A stretch of DNA of 64,000 bases from an uncultured Tenacibaculum sp. (GTDB taxonomy: Bacteria; Bacteroidota; Bacteroidia; Flavobacteriales; Flavobacteriaceae): positions 1-64,000 of the forward strand of contig CANMCD010000013.1 in NCBI GenBank assembly GCA_947496185.1. Reading direction: 5' to 3'. Position numbers and translations under genes: made by a program. The notes below the pieces were generated by a model. It searched no databases. It saw only the letters and a list, made by a program, of their open reading frames with translations, and was not told where the DNA came from. Shown in pieces: positions 54,301 through 61,306 of this stretch (the stretch's first letter is position 1; every line of letters starts with the position of its first letter).

Positions 54301-54776
54301 ACAACAATCATTTAAAATATGGAAATGTGATGAATATTCCGACTAAAAATTTCTTTTATGGAATGGAAGTAGGAGAGGAGATCATGATTGATATAGAGCC
54401 CGGAAAGCGTGTATTGATATCGCTATTACAAAAAAGTCAACCGAATGAAGAAGGATATGTAAACGTATTCTTTAAAATTAACGGTCAAATGAGAAATGTA
54501 TTAATAAAAGATAATACGGTTACCGTTGATAAAAAAGAAAACGAAAAAGCAGATGTGAACGATGAAAAACAATTAGGAGTACCATTACAAGGCTTATTAT
54601 CCAATATTTTAGTTAAAAAAGGAGATAAGGTTAAAGAAAACCAACCATTATTTATTATTGAAGCCATGAAAATGGAGACAACAGTCACTGCACCTTTATC
54701 TGGAGTTATAGGTAGTGTAGCCTTAGAAGCAGGTGTATTGGTTGATACAAATGATTTGGTGATAAAACTCCAATAA
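51324..54776 (+). CDS. pyc: Pyruvate carboxylase
   Basis: The 1150-residue single-chain enzyme makes oxaloacetate from pyruvate and bicarbonate with ATP and biotin. The biotin carboxylase domain is residues 1-450 (GEIAIRVFRAC, AASGGGGRGMRV, FIEVNPRIQVEHTVTE). The carboxyltransferase domain is about 530-830 (FTDTTMRDAHQSLLATRMRT, IHLHTHDTSSLQSATYL). A PYC/OADA region follows to about 1010, and the biotinyl domain is at the end, with the biotin Lys at K1116 in EAMKMET. Length is standard. It serves as an anaplerotic enzyme. Confidence 0.97.
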   Translation: MKIQKVLVANRGEIAIRVFRACVEVGIKTVGVYTYEDRYSLHRYKADECYQIGEDNEPLKPYLNIDAIIKLAKESNVDAIHPGYGFLSENAEFARKCKENGIIFIGPEVSVLEALGDKITAKKVAVNNGVPIIQSSKENLTSIEVALSEAAKIGYPVMLKAASGGGGRGMRVIRQEQELIKAFPEAKRESLNAFGDDTVFLEKYVENPKHIEIQIVADNFGSIVHLYERDCSVQRRYQKVVEIAPSLALPAKIKSDLYNYAIAICSAVNYNNIGTVEFLVNQNQEVFFIEVNPRIQVEHTVTEMVTNIDLVKTQIFIAGGYKLSDKQIKIPSQEAIKITGHALQCRVTTEDPANDFKPDYGTVTTYRSASGFGIRLDAGSIYQGVKISPFFDSMLVKVSAISRTFDGACRKMLRALAEFRVRGVNTNIAFLENILRHPTFRNGEATVNFIQNEPLLFEFKEPKNRANKLINFLGEVIVNGNPDVSKVDKSRKFLAPKVPVFSEHAPYPKGTKDLLTDLGPEKFAQWLKNEKKIHFTDTTMRDAHQSLLATRMRTTDMLKVAEGYAKNHPEIFSMEVWGGATFDVCLRFLQENPWERLALLRKAMPNVLLQMLIRGSNGVGYTAYPDNLIEKFVEKSWETGVDIFRIFDSLNWMKSIEPCIKHVRNKTQGIAEASICYTGDILNPNKTKYNLKYYLQLAKNVENAGAHILGIKDMAGLLKPQAAYELISALKTEINIPIHLHTHDTSSLQSATYLKAIEAGVDVVDVALGGLSGLTSQPNFNSLVEVLQFNERENKINTERLAEYSNYWEAVRSYYYPFESGLRSGTGDVYKHEIPGGQYSNLKSQSRALGLEDKFHKVTQMYGEVNEMFGDIIKVTPSSKVVGDMAQYMISNDLTVEDVLKRGNTISFPQSVISFFKGDLGQPVGGFPKELQKIILKDEKPFTDRPNAHLEPIDFDKEFEEFKKKFKKGMGRSLDITDFLSYKLYPKVFVAAYNNHLKYGNVMNIPTKNFFYGMEVGEEIMIDIEPGKRVLISLLQKSQPNEEGYVNVFFKINGQMRNVLIKDNTVTVDKKENEKADVNDEKQLGVPLQGLLSNILVKKGDKVKENQPLFIIEAMKMETTVTAPLSGVIGSVALEAGVLVDTNDLVIKLQ

Positions 54777-54792
54777 CTAATCAGCGAGGTGT

Positions 54793-54823
54793 TTTGAAAT
54801 GCTCTTAAAAAAGTTTACTTTCG
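54793..54823 (+). promoter_or_regulatory. Promoter of the SPT-like gene
   Basis: TTTG at 54793-54796 is followed after 19 nt by TACTTTCG at 54816-54823, the same -7 variant as for the toxin operon. The ATG follows 24 bp later. Confidence 0.65.
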
Positions 54824-54847
54824 CATAAGAAATAACAAAAAGTAACA

Positions 54848-56101
54848 ATGGTTAAAGATTTATTTGAAAGAATTAAAGGAGATAAAGGACCTTTGGGGAA
54901 ATGGGCGGATAAAGCTGAAGGATATTATGTATTCCCTAAATTGGAAGGCCCTATCTCAAATAGAATGTCTTTCAATGGAAAAAAAGTAATTACTTGGAGT
55001 ATTAATGACTATTTAGGATTGGCAAGTCATCCAGAAGTCTTAAAAGTTGATGGAGAGTCAGCGGCTAAAGACGGGATGGCATATCCAATGGGAGCAAGAA
55101 TGATGTCTGGTCATACCAAATATCATGAACAATTAGAAGAAGAATGTGCTGCTTTTGTCGGTAAAGAAGCTTCTTACTTGGTAAATTATGGATATCAAGG
55201 AATGGTATCAGCTATTGATGCTTTAGTGTCTAAGGATGATATTATTGTATACGATGTAGATACACATGCTTGTATTATTGATGGTGTACGTTTGCACGCA
55301 GGAAAACGTTTTGTATACCGCCATAACGATATTGAAAGCTGTGAGAAGAACTTAATGAGAGCAACCAAAATGGCAGAAAAAACTGGCGGAGGTATCTTAT
55401 TAGTTACGGAAGGCGTTTTTGGTATGCGTGGAGAGCAAGGACGTTTGGCTGAAATTGTAGCATTAAAAGAGAAATATAATTTCAGACTCTTAGTTGATGA
55501 TGCGCATGGTTTTGGTACACTCGGAGAAGGAGGAAGAGGTACGGGTTATGAACAAGGAGTGCAAGACGGAATTGATGTGTATTTTGCCACATTCGCTAAA
55601 TCTATGGCGGGAATTGGTGCTTTTTTTGCAGGTGATAAAGATGTTGTTCAGTTTTTACAATACAACATGCGTTCACAAATGTTTGCAAAATCATTGCCAA
55701 TGCCTATGGTAAAAGGGGCATTAAAGCGTTTAGATATGATTCGCACGACGCCAGAATTAAAGGATAAGTTGTGGGAAATAACAAATACCTTACAATCAGG
55801 GTTGCGTAATGCAGGGTTTGATTTAGGTACGACTGAAACATGTATTACTCCAGTATACTTAAAAGGTGAAATTCCAGAAGCTATGGCAATGGTACATGAT
55901 TTAAGGGAGAATTATGGCGTTTTTTGTTCTATCGTAGTGTATCCAGTGATCCCTAAAGGATTAATTATACTAAGACTAATACCAACAGCACGTCATACCA
56001 TTGAAGATGTTAATGAAACTATAGAAGCATTTTCTTCAATTAGAGAAAAATTGGAGAATGGCTCCTACAAAGCTGCAGCAGAAGCTATTATGTCTGAATA
56101 A
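54848..56101 (+). CDS. PLP-dependent alpha-oxoamine synthase (serine palmitoyltransferase or cysteate acyltransferase)
   Basis: The 417-residue protein is a fold-type I PLP enzyme of the alpha-oxoamine synthase family. It has NDYLGLASHPEV, GHTKYHEQLEEECAAF, DTHACIIDGVRLHAGKRF, the PLP-binding DDAHGFG (217-223) and the Schiff-base K251 in ATFAKSMAGIGAF. This type condenses an amino acid with acyl-CoA. In Bacteroidota the main candidates are serine palmitoyltransferase for sphingolipids and cysteate acyltransferase for sulfonolipids such as capnine. Glycine C-acetyltransferase is less likely. Sequence alone does not decide between serine and cysteate. Confidence 0.85.
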   Translation: MVKDLFERIKGDKGPLGKWADKAEGYYVFPKLEGPISNRMSFNGKKVITWSINDYLGLASHPEVLKVDGESAAKDGMAYPMGARMMSGHTKYHEQLEEECAAFVGKEASYLVNYGYQGMVSAIDALVSKDDIIVYDVDTHACIIDGVRLHAGKRFVYRHNDIESCEKNLMRATKMAEKTGGGILLVTEGVFGMRGEQGRLAEIVALKEKYNFRLLVDDAHGFGTLGEGGRGTGYEQGVQDGIDVYFATFAKSMAGIGAFFAGDKDVVQFLQYNMRSQMFAKSLPMPMVKGALKRLDMIRTTPELKDKLWEITNTLQSGLRNAGFDLGTTETCITPVYLKGEIPEAMAMVHDLRENYGVFCSIVVYPVIPKGLIILRLIPTARHTIEDVNETIEAFSSIREKLENGSYKAAAEAIMSE

Positions 56102-56170
56102 AAAGACAAAATTATTTATAATTAATTATAAGCGTCTTTTTTTTAGGACTATAAGTATAAAAAACAAGTG

Positions 56171-56201
56171 AGCCAGAGAGTTAATTCTCTGGTTTTCTGC
56201 T
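56171..56201 (+). terminator. Terminator after the SPT-like gene
   Basis: CCAGAGA pairs with TCTCTGG (56173-56179 with 56186-56192), followed by a TTTTCTGCTTTT tract. Confidence 0.65.
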
Positions 56202-56318
56202 TTTAAGAGAGGTTTTTTACTGTGATTTTGGGTGGTAATAAAAACAATTTATCTTAAAAAGAAACAGATTGTAATCTTCGTTACAAAGAATAATACTATC
56301 TATGAATAGTATAATAAT

Positions 56319-56326
56319 TATATTTG
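56319..56326 (+). promoter_or_regulatory. -7 box directly before smpB
   Basis: TATATTTG fully matches TAnnTTTG. The expected transcription start (about 56333) is only a few bases before the ATG at 56336, so the smpB message may be nearly leaderless. The last three bases of the box are the TTG that would open a longer ORF at 56324. Confidence 0.5.
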
Positions 56327-56335
56327 CTCATCGTT

Positions 56336-56794
56336 ATGCAAAAAAACATTAATATACAGAATAAAAAAGCTCGTTTTGAGTACGAGATTTTAGATAAATA
56401 TACTGCGGGTATCCAATTGACAGGTACTGAAATAAAATCTATTCGTCAAAGTAAAGCTAGGATTACGGAAAGCTTTTGCGAATTTAATGATAAAGGAGAA
56501 TTGTTTGTAATTAATATGTATGTAGAGGAATATGCTTATGGAAATCATTATAATCACAAACCCAAAAGTGAGAGGCGTTTACTGTTAAATAAAAAAGAAC
56601 TTAAAAAGCTAGCCAAAGAAGTGGATGTAAAAGGGAATACCATCGTTCCATTACGTCTTTACATCAATGAAAATGGATGGGCAAAGCTAGAAATAGCTTT
56701 GGCTAAAGGAAAGAAAGTACATGATAAACGTCAAACTATGAAAGACAGAGATAATAAAAAAAGTTTAGCCAGAATTAAAAAGAATTTTAATTGA
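56336..56794 (+). CDS. smpB: SsrA-binding protein SmpB
   Basis: SmpB binds tmRNA and brings it to stalled ribosomes. The 152-residue protein starts MQKNINIQNKKARFEYEI and has IQLTGTEIKSIRQSKARI, YNHKPKSERRLLLNKKEL, and a basic C-terminal tail with KGKKVHDKRQTMKDRD that folds in the mRNA channel. An in-frame TTG at 56324 would add four residues, but it overlaps the -7 promoter box, so the ATG at 56336 is preferred. It is followed after 10 bp by a UbiA-like gene, with maf and transketolase further on. Confidence 0.95.
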   Translation: MQKNINIQNKKARFEYEILDKYTAGIQLTGTEIKSIRQSKARITESFCEFNDKGELFVINMYVEEYAYGNHYNHKPKSERRLLLNKKELKKLAKEVDVKGNTIVPLRLYINENGWAKLEIALAKGKKVHDKRQTMKDRDNKKSLARIKKNFN

Positions 56795-56804
56795 TAATTT
56801 TTAA

Positions 56805-57704
56805 ATGACTCACCCCTTATTAAATATTATTAAATGGAAGAAGTTACTTTACATTGTAGCTACGCAGTTTTTATTTAAAAAATATTTTTTAACAGATCAA
56901 GGTTTCCAAACAAAACTATCGTATTTTCAGTTTTTACTCTTGTCTTTGGCTACGATAAGCGTATTAGCTTCTGGGTACTTAACTAACTATAGTGTTCGAA
57001 AACGTCATCGAAAACATCTAAAGATTCCAATAAAGAAAGCTACTTTAGGCGCTATAATTTCTGGAGTTTTTGGTGTCTTGTCTTGCGGGTTGGTTTCATA
57101 CATTGTTGAAGAACCTTCTTATATTCTTATAGGAGTTGTAGTGATTGCTATTGTAACCATGTATTCCTTACAAGTGACTAAAAAATCATTCTTTAGTAAT
57201 ATCATCAATTCTTTTATAAAAGCATTTTCTGTGTTAATAGTCTGGTGGTATGATACCCCAGTAGGGTTGACAGATAAGCAATGGGATATCTTTTTTAAAC
57301 TCCAATTAATTGCACTACTGTATATATTCTTATTTTTTATAGGGAATATAGTCAGAGAGACGATTAAGGATGTCATAAATATCGATTATGATTTGAGTCA
57401 AAACCATAAAACGATTCCAATTTTATTGGGTAGAAACAAGGCGAAATATAGTGCATTGTTTATTTCTTTTATGGGAAGTTTGATTGTGTTTGGAGCCGCT
57501 TTACTCTTTATAAGAAGTCCTTTTATATTGATTACCATTTTTATATTTGGAATCATACCACAATCGTTTTTTATCTTTCATTTGATAAAGATAAAAAGCT
57601 ATGATGAGTATAAGAAAATATTAATAATGTCTGATTTAGTTTATATATCAGCATTGATAAGTATCCCAATTATGGCATATTATTATGGAAATATTATTAG
57701 CTAA
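56805..57704 (+). CDS. UbiA-like prenyltransferase homologue lacking the first Asp motif
   Basis: The 299-residue inner-membrane protein has about eight hydrophobic helices in UbiA order. The second Asp-rich region is conserved (RETIKDVINIDYD, E185 to D196, then HKTIPILLG). Where the first prenyl-diphosphate motif N-D-x-x-D-x-x-x-D should be, the sequence reads GYLTNYSVRKRHRKHLKIP (N61, no Asp). Related Bacteroidota proteins next to maf are usually called geranylgeranylglycerol-phosphate geranylgeranyltransferase. Loss of the motif suggests altered chemistry or a non-catalytic protein. It overlaps maf by 20 bp. Confidence 0.8.
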   Translation: MTHPLLNIIKWKKLLYIVATQFLFKKYFLTDQGFQTKLSYFQFLLLSLATISVLASGYLTNYSVRKRHRKHLKIPIKKATLGAIISGVFGVLSCGLVSYIVEEPSYILIGVVVIAIVTMYSLQVTKKSFFSNIINSFIKAFSVLIVWWYDTPVGLTDKQWDIFFKLQLIALLYIFLFFIGNIVRETIKDVINIDYDLSQNHKTIPILLGRNKAKYSALFISFMGSLIVFGAALLFIRSPFILITIFIFGIIPQSFFIFHLIKIKSYDEYKKILIMSDLVYISALISIPIMAYYYGNIIS

Positions 57705-58272
57705 TTTAAAAAAATACCAAGTTATATTGGCATCTGCTTCTCCTAGAAGACAGCAGTTATTAAAGGATTTAGATATAAACTTTTCAATACAAGTAAAAGA
57801 AGTAGAAGAGGTATATCCGAAAGCCTTACAACATTCAGCAATTACAGATTTTTTAGCAGACTTAAAATCAAAGCCTTTTGAAGGCAGTATACAAGAAAAT
57901 GAATTAGTCATTACCTCAGATACGATAGTTTGGGTCGATGGAGAAGCTTTAGGAAAGCCGAAAAACTATGAAGAAGGCCTCCAAATGCTTACAAAGTTGT
58001 CCAATAAAGTACATCAGGTTATAACTTCTGTATGCATCACAGGAAAGCATTATAAAAAAATCGTAAACGATACCGTCAATGTTTATTTTGATGAACTTTC
58101 TGAAGAAGAAATAGAGTACTACTTAAAAAATTATGCGCCATATGATAAAGCAGGAGCCTATGGAATCCAAGAATGGATAGGGAAAATTGGGATCAAAAAA
58201 ATTGAAGGGAGTTATTTTACCGTAATGGGCTTTCCTGTTCATAAACTTTATAAAGAATTGAAAAAAATATAA
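57685..58272 (+). CDS. maf: Maf-type nucleoside triphosphate pyrophosphatase
   Basis: Maf proteins hydrolyse non-canonical or methylated (d)NTPs and are linked to septum control. The 195-residue protein has the N-terminal signature LASASPRRQQLL (residues 13-24), the catalytic-region VITSDTIVWVDGEALGKP, and YDKAGAYGIQEWIG, with a G-S-Y-F-T-V-M-G-F-P end. This KAGAYGIQ form fits the YhdE branch (dTTP/UTP). It overlaps the preceding UbiA-like gene. Confidence 0.94.
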   Translation: MEILLANLKKYQVILASASPRRQQLLKDLDINFSIQVKEVEEVYPKALQHSAITDFLADLKSKPFEGSIQENELVITSDTIVWVDGEALGKPKNYEEGLQMLTKLSNKVHQVITSVCITGKHYKKIVNDTVNVYFDELSEEEIEYYLKNYAPYDKAGAYGIQEWIGKIGIKKIEGSYFTVMGFPVHKLYKELKKI

Positions 58273-58325
58273 TGGCATATAGCTTATAAAAGACTATTTT
58301 TGAGCCGTATTTACAACACATACTA

Positions 58326-59276
58326 ATGAAGAAATATACATATACTGAGAAAAAAGATACCCGTTCAGGTTTTGGAGATGGGTTAACAGAGTTGGGGAAG
58401 TCAAACCCTGATGTAGTTGCTTTATGCGCTGATTTAACTGGATCATTAAAAATGAATGAGTTTGCGGATAATCATCCTGAAAGATTCTATCAAGTAGGAA
58501 TTGCAGAGGCAAATATGATGGGGATAGCTGCAGGGTTGACTATTGGAGGTAAAATTCCTTTTACAGGAACTTTTGCTAACTTTTCTACAGGAAGAGTATA
58601 TGATCAAATACGTCAATCTATAGCCTATTCTGATAAGAATGTAAAAATTTGTGCGTCACATGCAGGATTAACATTAGGAGAAGATGGAGCAACGCATCAG
58701 ATTTTAGAAGATATTGGATTGATGAAAATGTTACCTGGTATGACTGTAATTAACACTTGTGACTACAGTCAAACTAAAGCAGCAACCAAAGCTATTGCAG
58801 ATCACAACGGACCTGTGTATTTACGTTTTGGAAGACCAAAAGTACCAGTGTTTATGACGGATGAACCGTTTGAAATAGGAAAAGCAATTCAACTAACAGA
58901 AGGTAAGGATGTTACCATTGTTGCTACAGGACATTTAGTATGGGAGTCGTTGCAAGCTGCCGAAAAACTAGCAGAAAAAGGGATTTCTGCAGAGGTAATT
59001 AATATACATACCATTAAACCTCTTGATGAAGAAGCAATTTTAAAGTCTGTGGCTAAAACAGGCTGTGTCGTAACAGCAGAAGAGCATAACAAATATGGCG
59101 GTTTAGGAGAAAGTGTAGCACGTAGTTTAGTGTCAAATAACCCTGTTCCACAAGAATTTATTGCTGTTAATGACAGTTTTGGTGAATCAGGTACCCCAGC
59201 TGAGCTTATGGAGAAATATGGATTAAATGATACATCGATTGTAGCAGCTGTAGAAAAAGTAATTAAGAGAAAATAA
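58326..59276 (+). CDS. Transketolase C-terminal subunit
   Basis: The 316-residue protein corresponds to the C-terminal half of transketolase: the pyrimidine-binding domain (about 1-170, with RFYQVGIAEANMMGIAAGLT, including the catalytic Glu, and GEDGATHQILEDIGLM) and the C-terminal transketolase domain (about 185-310, VTIVATGHLVWESLQAAEKL). The N-terminal thiamine-diphosphate-binding half is a separate protein in this group, usually adjacent. No such gene is found upstream or downstream here. It functions in the pentose phosphate pathway as a heteromer. Confidence 0.9.
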   Translation: MKKYTYTEKKDTRSGFGDGLTELGKSNPDVVALCADLTGSLKMNEFADNHPERFYQVGIAEANMMGIAAGLTIGGKIPFTGTFANFSTGRVYDQIRQSIAYSDKNVKICASHAGLTLGEDGATHQILEDIGLMKMLPGMTVINTCDYSQTKAATKAIADHNGPVYLRFGRPKVPVFMTDEPFEIGKAIQLTEGKDVTIVATGHLVWESLQAAEKLAEKGISAEVINIHTIKPLDEEAILKSVAKTGCVVTAEEHNKYGGLGESVARSLVSNNPVPQEFIAVNDSFGESGTPAELMEKYGLNDTSIVAAVEKVIKRK

Positions 59277-59326
59277 ACAATTATTCATAACGTTACCCCT
59301 AATTTTATAATTTAAAAATAAAGCAA

Positions 59327-59938
59327 ATGAGAAAAAAGTTAGCATTATTGGTTTTATTAATTTTTACAGGAATACAAACCTCTAATTCACAGATTCAGTT
59401 TGGTGTCAAAGGAGGAATTAACTACAACTCTGATTCTTTTCGTGATGTTAAAGAAGATGTTTTGCAAGGAGCAAAAAGTAAAACAGGCTTTCATGCAGGT
59501 ATCTGGACTCGCGTTAAGTTACCAATAGTTGGATTTTATCTTCGTCCTGAATTGGTCTATACTAAACTTCAAAATGAATATAATTTGACAGCAATTCCAG
59601 CGGCAACAGCAACGTATAGTTTTCAAAAGATTGATATACCTGTGTTACTTGGTAAGAAGTTTTTAGGTGTTGCTAATGTATTCATTGGTCCGTCTTTCCA
59701 ATATATTCTTAATGGAGATTTAGACAGTGAGACATTGGGAGAGATCATAACAGAAACCGATGGTTTTACTTTAGGAATGCAATTAGGAGCTGGAGTAGAG
59801 TTTGGTAAATTTGGTTTTGATGTTCGTTGGGAAAGAGCTTTTTCTGATACTGAATCTAAATATATAAGTAACAGTATTTCTCAGCAATTTGATACCAGAG
59901 TTAATCAAATTATACTGGGAGTCTCATACAGATTATAA
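59327..59938 (+). CDS. Outer-membrane beta-barrel (PorT/OMP_b-brl family) protein
   Basis: A signal peptide (ending SNSQ, about residue 21) is followed by a small barrel: IQFGVKGGINYNSDSF, HAGIWTRVKLPIVGFYLRPELVYTK, KIDIPVLLGKKFLGVANVFIGPSFQY, and LGMQLGAGVEFGKFGFDVRWERAF in sequence order (segments quoted separately), ending in VNQIILGVSYRL. This is a frequent Bacteroidota family of unknown function. It is 50 bp after the transketolase gene and is followed by a strong terminator. Confidence 0.85.
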   Translation: MRKKLALLVLLIFTGIQTSNSQIQFGVKGGINYNSDSFRDVKEDVLQGAKSKTGFHAGIWTRVKLPIVGFYLRPELVYTKLQNEYNLTAIPAATATYSFQKIDIPVLLGKKFLGVANVFIGPSFQYILNGDLDSETLGEIITETDGFTLGMQLGAGVEFGKFGFDVRWERAFSDTESKYISNSISQQFDTRVNQIILGVSYRL

Positions 59939-59960
59939 AGAGATAAGCAAATAAAATAAA

Positions 59961-59988
59961 AAAACCGAGATTATCTCGGTTTTTTTAT
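59961..59988. terminator. Bidirectional terminator
   Basis: AAAACCGAGA pairs with TCTCGGTTTT (59961-59970 with 59974-59983), with a 3-nt loop and A and T tracts on both sides. It serves the barrel gene (plus) and the acyltransferase gene (minus). Confidence 0.92.
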
Positions 59989-60884
59989 TTTCTGATTTCA
60001 AGCCACTCTTTATGCTTGTCTTTATGTTTAAAACGGTTATGAGACCATAAATAGTGCTGAGGTTGCGTTTTGATGGCCTCTTCTGTAATATTTATGTATT
60101 GATCTGTAATTTGAAAATCTTTCGCTCTTTTTGGTGTATCTGAAATAAGGGTAAATTCAGTTTCATAATAACCACGCTTAATTTTCTTTGTTGTAAAATT
60201 CACCACTGTGAGTTGGTATTTTTTAGCCAAAGATTCTGCACCAGTATGTACAGGAACATCAATACCCAAAAAGCTTCTCCAATATAATGTTTTTTGTATT
60301 GTAGGAGATTGGTCGCTTAATAGGATATATACACCTTTTGTATTATTTTTATGGTTATTGCTGATGGTTTTGATCGTTTCGGAAGTTTTGATTACTATAC
60401 CTCCAAAACGAGCCCTACTTTTTTGGATGGCTTTATCAAAATATGGATTGGCTAATTTTGAATAAGTACCATACATATTTGTTTTAAAGTATAACGGTGC
60501 ACTAAAGAACCATTCCCAATTGGCTATATGAGCTCCGACCAAAGCAATACTTTTTTCTTCTGTAATCAACTTATTCAGTACTTCTGGGTTTTTAAGTGTA
60601 TAGCGCTTTTTTATTTCCTTTTCACTTATTGAGAAAGCTTTGATACTTTCCATTAGTAAGTCAACAAAATGTTTAAAAAAATGTTTAGTAATATCGTTTA
60701 TCTCTTCATCTTTTTTATCAGGAAAGGCTAGTTTAACATTATTAATCACAACATTTTTACGATACCCTATGACATGATAAATTAATAAATATAGAAGATC
60801 AGAAATTACATATAAGAATCTCATAGGTAAAATCGAAAGCCCCCAAATTAAAGGATACGATAGGATATATATCACTAAATTCAT
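59985..60884 (-). CDS. Lysophospholipid acyltransferase family protein (LpxL/HtrB-like lipid A acyltransferase)
   Basis: The 299-residue inner-membrane enzyme has an N-terminal hydrophobic anchor (MNLVIYILSYPLIWGLSILP), the catalytic H-x4-E motif in VGAHIANWEWFF, a conserved GIVIKTSETIKTI region, VYILLSDQSP, and VHTGAESLAKKYQLTVV. It adds a secondary acyl chain to lipid A or a related lipid. The frame is open to 60905, but a -7-like box at 60903-60910 would overlap that start, and family members begin at the MNLVIY position, so I use 60884. Confidence 0.88.
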   Translation of the reverse strand: MNLVIYILSYPLIWGLSILPMRFLYVISDLLYLLIYHVIGYRKNVVINNVKLAFPDKKDEEINDITKHFFKHFVDLLMESIKAFSISEKEIKKRYTLKNPEVLNKLITEEKSIALVGAHIANWEWFFSAPLYFKTNMYGTYSKLANPYFDKAIQKSRARFGGIVIKTSETIKTISNNHKNNTKGVYILLSDQSPTIQKTLYWRSFLGIDVPVHTGAESLAKKYQLTVVNFTTKKIKRGYYETEFTLISDTPKRAKDFQITDQYINITEEAIKTQPQHYLWSHNRFKHKDKHKEWLEIRK

Positions 60885-60902
60885 AACTAAATATTTGGGA
60901 TA

Positions 60903-60910
60903 CAAATATC
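60903..60910 (-). promoter_or_regulatory. -7 box for the acyltransferase gene
   Basis: The minus-strand reading GATATTTG is one mismatch from TAnnTTTG and lies 18 bp upstream of the ATG at 60884. It is weak evidence on its own, but it is consistent with the shorter start. Confidence 0.35.
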
Positions 60911-61306
60911 GAATATTCTTCCAACAACAACAGGTGTCAGTACTAATTTTTTTTTAATATATAATAATAGGTGTTTTTCTCTTTTTTATATGAGGTTAAA
61001 TTGTTAAATTGTAGGATGTTAAGAGATTAATAGTCTCCCCAATTTTATTATTTTAACTGTAAGAGTACGCTTCAATTTTTTTAATTGAGGAGGAGTTGAT
61101 GTGTGCGTATATGTCACGGAGGGAGAATGCACTTTTTGAATAAAAATATGTTTTTTTATGTCAATATCGTGTATAATTAAGAATAGCGGTAGTAAATAAT
61201 TTATATGAACTTTACATCTATAACAAATGGTACAAAAATGTAAAAAAATGTAAGGTAACCTACTGTTTTTATTAATTTTGAATTTTAAATTAAAAACAAA
61301 CAAACT
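60911..61306. other. Gene-free region before the TonB-dependent receptor
   Basis: Nearly 400 bp separate divergent genes. There are short TCAATT/AATTGA arms at 61071-61087 and two AAAAATGTA copies near 61235-61252, but no clear -7 box. The receptor may depend on an alternative sigma factor, which cannot be seen here. Confidence 0.35.

Noticed and set aside
56324-56335. TTG at 56324 as the smpB start
   Set aside because: The TTG is the end of a perfect -7 promoter box, so it is not expected to be in the mRNA. The ATG at 56336 matches the family N-terminus.
61019-61303. 94-codon minus-strand ORF before the TonB-dependent receptor
   Set aside because: It lies in a region where promoters are expected, has low-complexity sequence and no recognisable features.
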